From positions 1 to 11,332 of the forward strand of contig JAOXYB010054212.1 of NCBI GenBank assembly GCA_028565635.1: 11,332 nucleotides of DNA, given 5' to 3'. The notes under the pieces are model-generated. The model was not told where the DNA came from. It made no database searches and saw only the letters and a list, made by a program, of their open reading frames with translations. The DNA comes from Phoronis ovalis (Eukaryota; Phoronida; Phoronidae). Shown in pieces: positions 8,493 to 11,332 of this stretch (within the stretch, counting starts at the first letter, position 1; every line of letters begins with the position of its first letter). Position numbers and translations under genes: made by a program.

Positions 8493-8657
8493 AAAAAGAA
8501 ATAAAATAACTTTAGAGTGTTTTTACTAAAATCAGGTCCCCAAATCAAATTAAATGATTTTATATAGTTTGTATATAGTTTCGGATGTCTGTTTGCTTAA
8601 TTCTTGAATACATGATAAAAAGGTCCATATTTACATATAAGAGCTAGTACACATTTT

Positions 8658-8710
8658 GAGTTCATATGTCCCAAAAGGGTATCGGAATTCTGAGCTCATA
8701 AGTCCTAAAA
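8658..8710 (+). repeat. Two diverged copies, 34-bp period
   Basis: gagttcatatgtcccaaaa (8658-8676) and gagctcataagtcctaaaa (8692-8710) differ at three positions. They lie just beyond the stop codon of the exon-like ORF at 8814-8716. Confidence 0.6.
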
Positions 8711-9151
8711 ATGGGCTATTTTTTATCCTCCGGCCATAACAGATTTGGGTACCCAACAATTTTATGATGTAAATGCTGTCCCTGATCATCTCTAAATGCA
8801 GGGGCATATGCCACCTGGAAAAGTATGAAAATTAAGGTGCAATCTGGTGCAATTTGAGCTAAAATTACTTTTTTATTCTTTATAGGAAAATATTTCATAA
8901 AAAGTGTGCAGGATGTACCTTTTGTTTCATATGTCACCTTATGCAGCAACAATGAAGCAAAGAACCTTTAAGCAACCAGTGAATATATATAAAATAATTA
9001 CACTTCATTTTTTAAAGGTAAAATTTTCTCTAATTGATTTGAAAATCACATGCTTTAACACTATATAACTCTGAAATTAAAGAAAAAGTATATTCATAAC
9101 AAACTTTCGGTAAAAGTTATTTTATTTCATTTTCAAATATACCATACTAAC

Positions 9152-9239
9152 CATCAACTATGGAATACTGTATCTGGCTATTTAATGTATCTTGATCTCT
9201 GGCCAATATGGATTCAGGAGACACAATGACAGCTCCACC
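9152..9239 (-). CDS. Cadherin repeat, internal exon A (N-terminal half of the domain)
   Basis: This 88-bp internal exon encodes 29 codons plus the first base of a split glycine codon. It follows a good acceptor (pyrimidine-rich, ending tttcag, cut at 9240) and ends at the donor gttagt (9151-9146). The peptide begins GGAVIVSPESILARDQD and continues LNSQIQYSIVDG. This matches the start of a cadherin extracellular repeat: the A-x-D-x-D calcium motif appears as ARDQD (fragment residues 13-17), followed by the LN..I.YSI..G strand. In the family these acidic residues bind calcium between successive repeats of an adhesive ectodomain. The first 15-20 residues of the repeat should lie in an upstream exon at higher coordinates, which I could not find before the window ends. 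The family call is firm; which cadherin gene it is cannot be told. Confidence 0.8.
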
Positions 9240-10793
9240 CTGAAACAGATCACAAATTAAAGAACCCTTAATATATATCCCTGGTATATGAAATCCACAT
9301 TAAAATAATTCTTTTTTAACTTATGCGTTACATAACCCACCGAACATTCAACATACTATTATGACCATATGTAAGTATATTATCTTATGGCATTAGGAAA
9401 CCAATTACAGCCATCATGCATCTCCACTATGCATGCCCAATATAGACTCAGCAAGTGTATTACTTAGCATTAATTTTTCCCCTTTTGTTTTTCTTGCCTA
9501 TGGGCAGCTGTGAGGATATTTCTATTGAAATAAGTATAATTTCACACAAAGCGAAATAATTTACTATTTCAAAATGTTACTTTTTATCAAAAATTGGTGG
9601 GATTATTTCCAAACTAAAAAATGACTCATATTTTTTTATATTTCCTGCCAGTCAAGGAGAAAAATAAAGTAACTTTATGGATTAATCCTGCAAGAAAAAT
9701 CGGGAGTAGGTATGAGCTACAATAATTTTTATTTTCAATGACTGAACAGCATTTTCCGAGAACAGTTATTTACAAGTAGACAAGGTACTATTGAGGTAGA
9801 AGGGGAAATCAATTGTATCCTTATGCCTTATGCATTTGTGTTTAAAAATGTATTGCAGTTTATTTTGCCACTTTTTACAAATTTATTCTTGTTTGCTGGC
9901 AGTCAGAACAGAGAACTTTAACTAAGGCTGCAACTATATTTAGGCTAAAATATTATACACGCTATTGCATAACATATGTATTGTTGCTGATGAAAAATTG
10001 TCTATTTGGCAAAATCTTCAGAACAATGTAAATGATTTCTTTGAAATTTGGAGGTGTAACAAACAACTGGCTATAGGTTTTTGCTGCTTATCCTTATAGG
10101 ATATGCAACTTTGTTATAGCCCTTGGCAGGGTTATATAAACAAAGACAATTTTTGTACACAAATAGAAATTCAAGTTTTTGGTTTTGTAGCTAATAATAA
10201 TTGTTCAAGGAGTAAGAAACTATGGGAACTAAGAAGATAAAATTGAAAAGTACATAATGGTAATGTGATTTTAAAATTGTGACATGTATTTTTTGAAGCA
10301 ATAGGCCATTAACGATATTTTGATAATAGTGTCATTATTTCTTTAATGTTAACGTTATTTTTTATTTATAAATATTGTGAATGCATTCAAGGAACGTAGT
10401 TATTTTTAAGGTACATAAGGTTTAAATTGTCCGATACTTTTAAAAATATACATCACTTTACTTAAATCTTTTGAAGTGTGTCTTGTCTGAAACATTAATG
10501 GCTAGACGATACAAAATAATTTTTTGTATGTGGTAATACATGAGAAATATTTCTTGTTTGTTACTTTTGTTGTTTGCACCTCCATTAAGAAGTTAAATAT
10601 AATTAAAGTTAGATGAATATGTAGTTCGTAATTGTATAATCCTTTACCTTTCTCTGATGGAGTAATACATCTTGATGTAATATCATATTTAGTTACATTT
10701 AACATATGGTTGTATATTTCAAACTCTTGTGCAATAATATTGAGTATAAGGCAAGTTAAATTAGCTTAGATCAGTTAAAGGATAAGCCTCAAT
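9240..10793. other. AT-rich DNA, presumed cadherin upstream intron
   Basis: It should contain, or be, the intron before cadherin exon A on the minus strand. I looked for an exon giving the start of the repeat or a DxNDN linker and saw none. A weak minus-strand open segment near 10640-10755 ends at a gtaaag donor but is in the wrong phase. Confidence 0.45.
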
Positions 10794-10874
10794 ATGAAGA
10801 AATACAGTATTTTAAACATTAGACTAATAATTATCTGGATTATATGGACTCTAACATTTGGATATCTTTTTAAG
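10794..10874 (+). CDS. Possible first coding exon with a membrane anchor (tentative)
   Basis: An ATG at 10794 opens 27 codons that run straight into a perfect donor, AAG|gtaagt (10875-10880). An in-frame TAA at 10776-10778 lies just upstream and A is at position -3, so this ATG would be the start. The peptide begins MKKYSILNIRLIIIWIIWTL and ends TFGYLFK: a short basic N-terminus, then a hydrophobic run of about 16 residues. This is the layout of a signal peptide or of the signal anchor of a type II Golgi enzyme. No matching second exon was found in the remaining 450 bp. The strand is opposite to the cadherin exons, so it would have to be nested in, or lie beyond, that gene. In AT-rich DNA such a hydrophobic stretch can arise by chance, so the call is weak. 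Confidence 0.3.
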
Positions 10875-11332
10875 GTAAGTTTTCTGCTTAGATCGTCATA
10901 TCTAAGGAAGTGCTTATATTTTGTTATATAAAGATCTGTAAAATTGGCATTGTACAATGGATTCTACTTAAGAAATTGTAGGATATATTTTTGGAGAATA
11001 AATGTAAGGCTGCTTTCTTTGTGGATAAAAATAAATTTTAAAGGCTTATCATCTAGCTATGTTATGGTTTACCTGGTACAGTTATTGTATATTTTTCTTG
11101 GATTAGAATAGTACATGTGGATGTCATAATGTGTTGCAATAGTACATGTGGATGTAATTAGGTGTTAAAAAAAGAATGATTAAAAATGTTGTTGCTTATG
11201 GAATACAATGCATCATATATTCATATGGCATACATTAATGACTTAACATTTGAAGAATTTGTTATAGAAAGAAAATGTGTTTATTTTGTCGTAGTCATTG
11301 CAGCTTTGTTCATGAACAGGTTTGTAATAGGG
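10875..11332. other. AT-rich DNA with a 31-bp tandem duplication
   Basis: If the exon at 10794-10874 is real, this is the start of its first intron. No second exon was found: the acceptor-like sites near 11294 and 11303 open into an early stop. Otherwise only the duplication at 11107-11168 stands out. Confidence 0.4.
11107..11168 (+). repeat. 31-bp tandem duplication
   Basis: aatagtacatgtggatgt occurs at 11107 and again at 11138. The rest of the unit is similar (cataatgtgttgc versus aattaggtgttaa). It is a recent-looking two-copy tandem repeat in noncoding DNA. Confidence 0.8.

Larger units (their letters stand above)
8319..9151 (-). other. Cadherin intron between exons A and B
   Basis: This is an 833-bp phase-1 intron bounded by gttagt and a tttcttttatag acceptor. 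It contains a small imperfect fold-back (8414-8492), a 34-bp diverged tandem pair (8658-8710) and an exon-like ORF on the same strand (8814-8716). That ORF is out of phase with the cadherin exons. No other coding signal is seen. Confidence 0.7.

Noticed and set aside
10640-10755. Minus-strand open segment ending in a gtaaag donor, considered as the missing upstream cadherin exon
   Set aside because: The donor phase (1) does not match exon A (phase 0), and the AT-driven peptide lacks the expected cadherin start.
10775-10957. 60-codon minus-strand ORF
   Set aside because: It is the shadow of the plus-strand exon candidate and AT-rich intronic sequence, made mostly of I, L, K and Y codons.

Overview
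The window looks like nuclear DNA of an invertebrate animal, most likely a lophotrochozoan such as a mollusc. It is AT-rich, has no dense ORF layout, and carries spliced exons with GT-AG borders, fold-back (MITE-like) elements, AT microsatellites and a diverged tandem repeat. The phylum is an inference from the overall look of the repeats and cannot be proved here. No long intact ORF, rRNA, tRNA, CRISPR array or bacterial-type operon was found.

The only well-supported gene is on the minus strand. Three small exons (9239-9152, 8318-8206 and 7573-7502) join in frame with clean splice borders. They encode 91 consecutive residues of one cadherin extracellular repeat. The exons before and after are not recognisable here. 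Its calcium-site residues are partly non-canonical, which suggests a divergent cadherin-related or protocadherin-like protein.

Left part, 1-2360: mostly featureless AT-rich DNA. It holds a 309-bp fold-back element at 1156-1464 with a possible 5-bp target duplication, a decayed relative at about 1950-2125, and a TA/AGCTAT microsatellite at 2178-2249.

Middle, 3100-4620: a decayed coding-like segment interrupted by a fold-back element of about 507 bp (3435-3941) with arms of about 120 bp. A short motif just downstream recurs at 4380, where it also forms a perfect hairpin. Region 5255-7430 is a composite repeat locus: pyrimidine-rich subrepeats flank a diverged tandem array with a period of about 324 bp, whose units carry TCAAGGTCA-like nuclear-receptor half-sites.

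Right part, 7500-11332: the cadherin exons and their introns, which contain small repeats, then mainly AT-rich sequence. One tentative plus-strand first exon at 10794-10874 would encode a membrane-anchor N-terminus ending at a consensus splice donor. A 31-bp tandem duplication lies at 11107-11168.

Apart from the cadherin exons, most of the structure here is mobile-element or repeat debris. No multi-gene system is evident.
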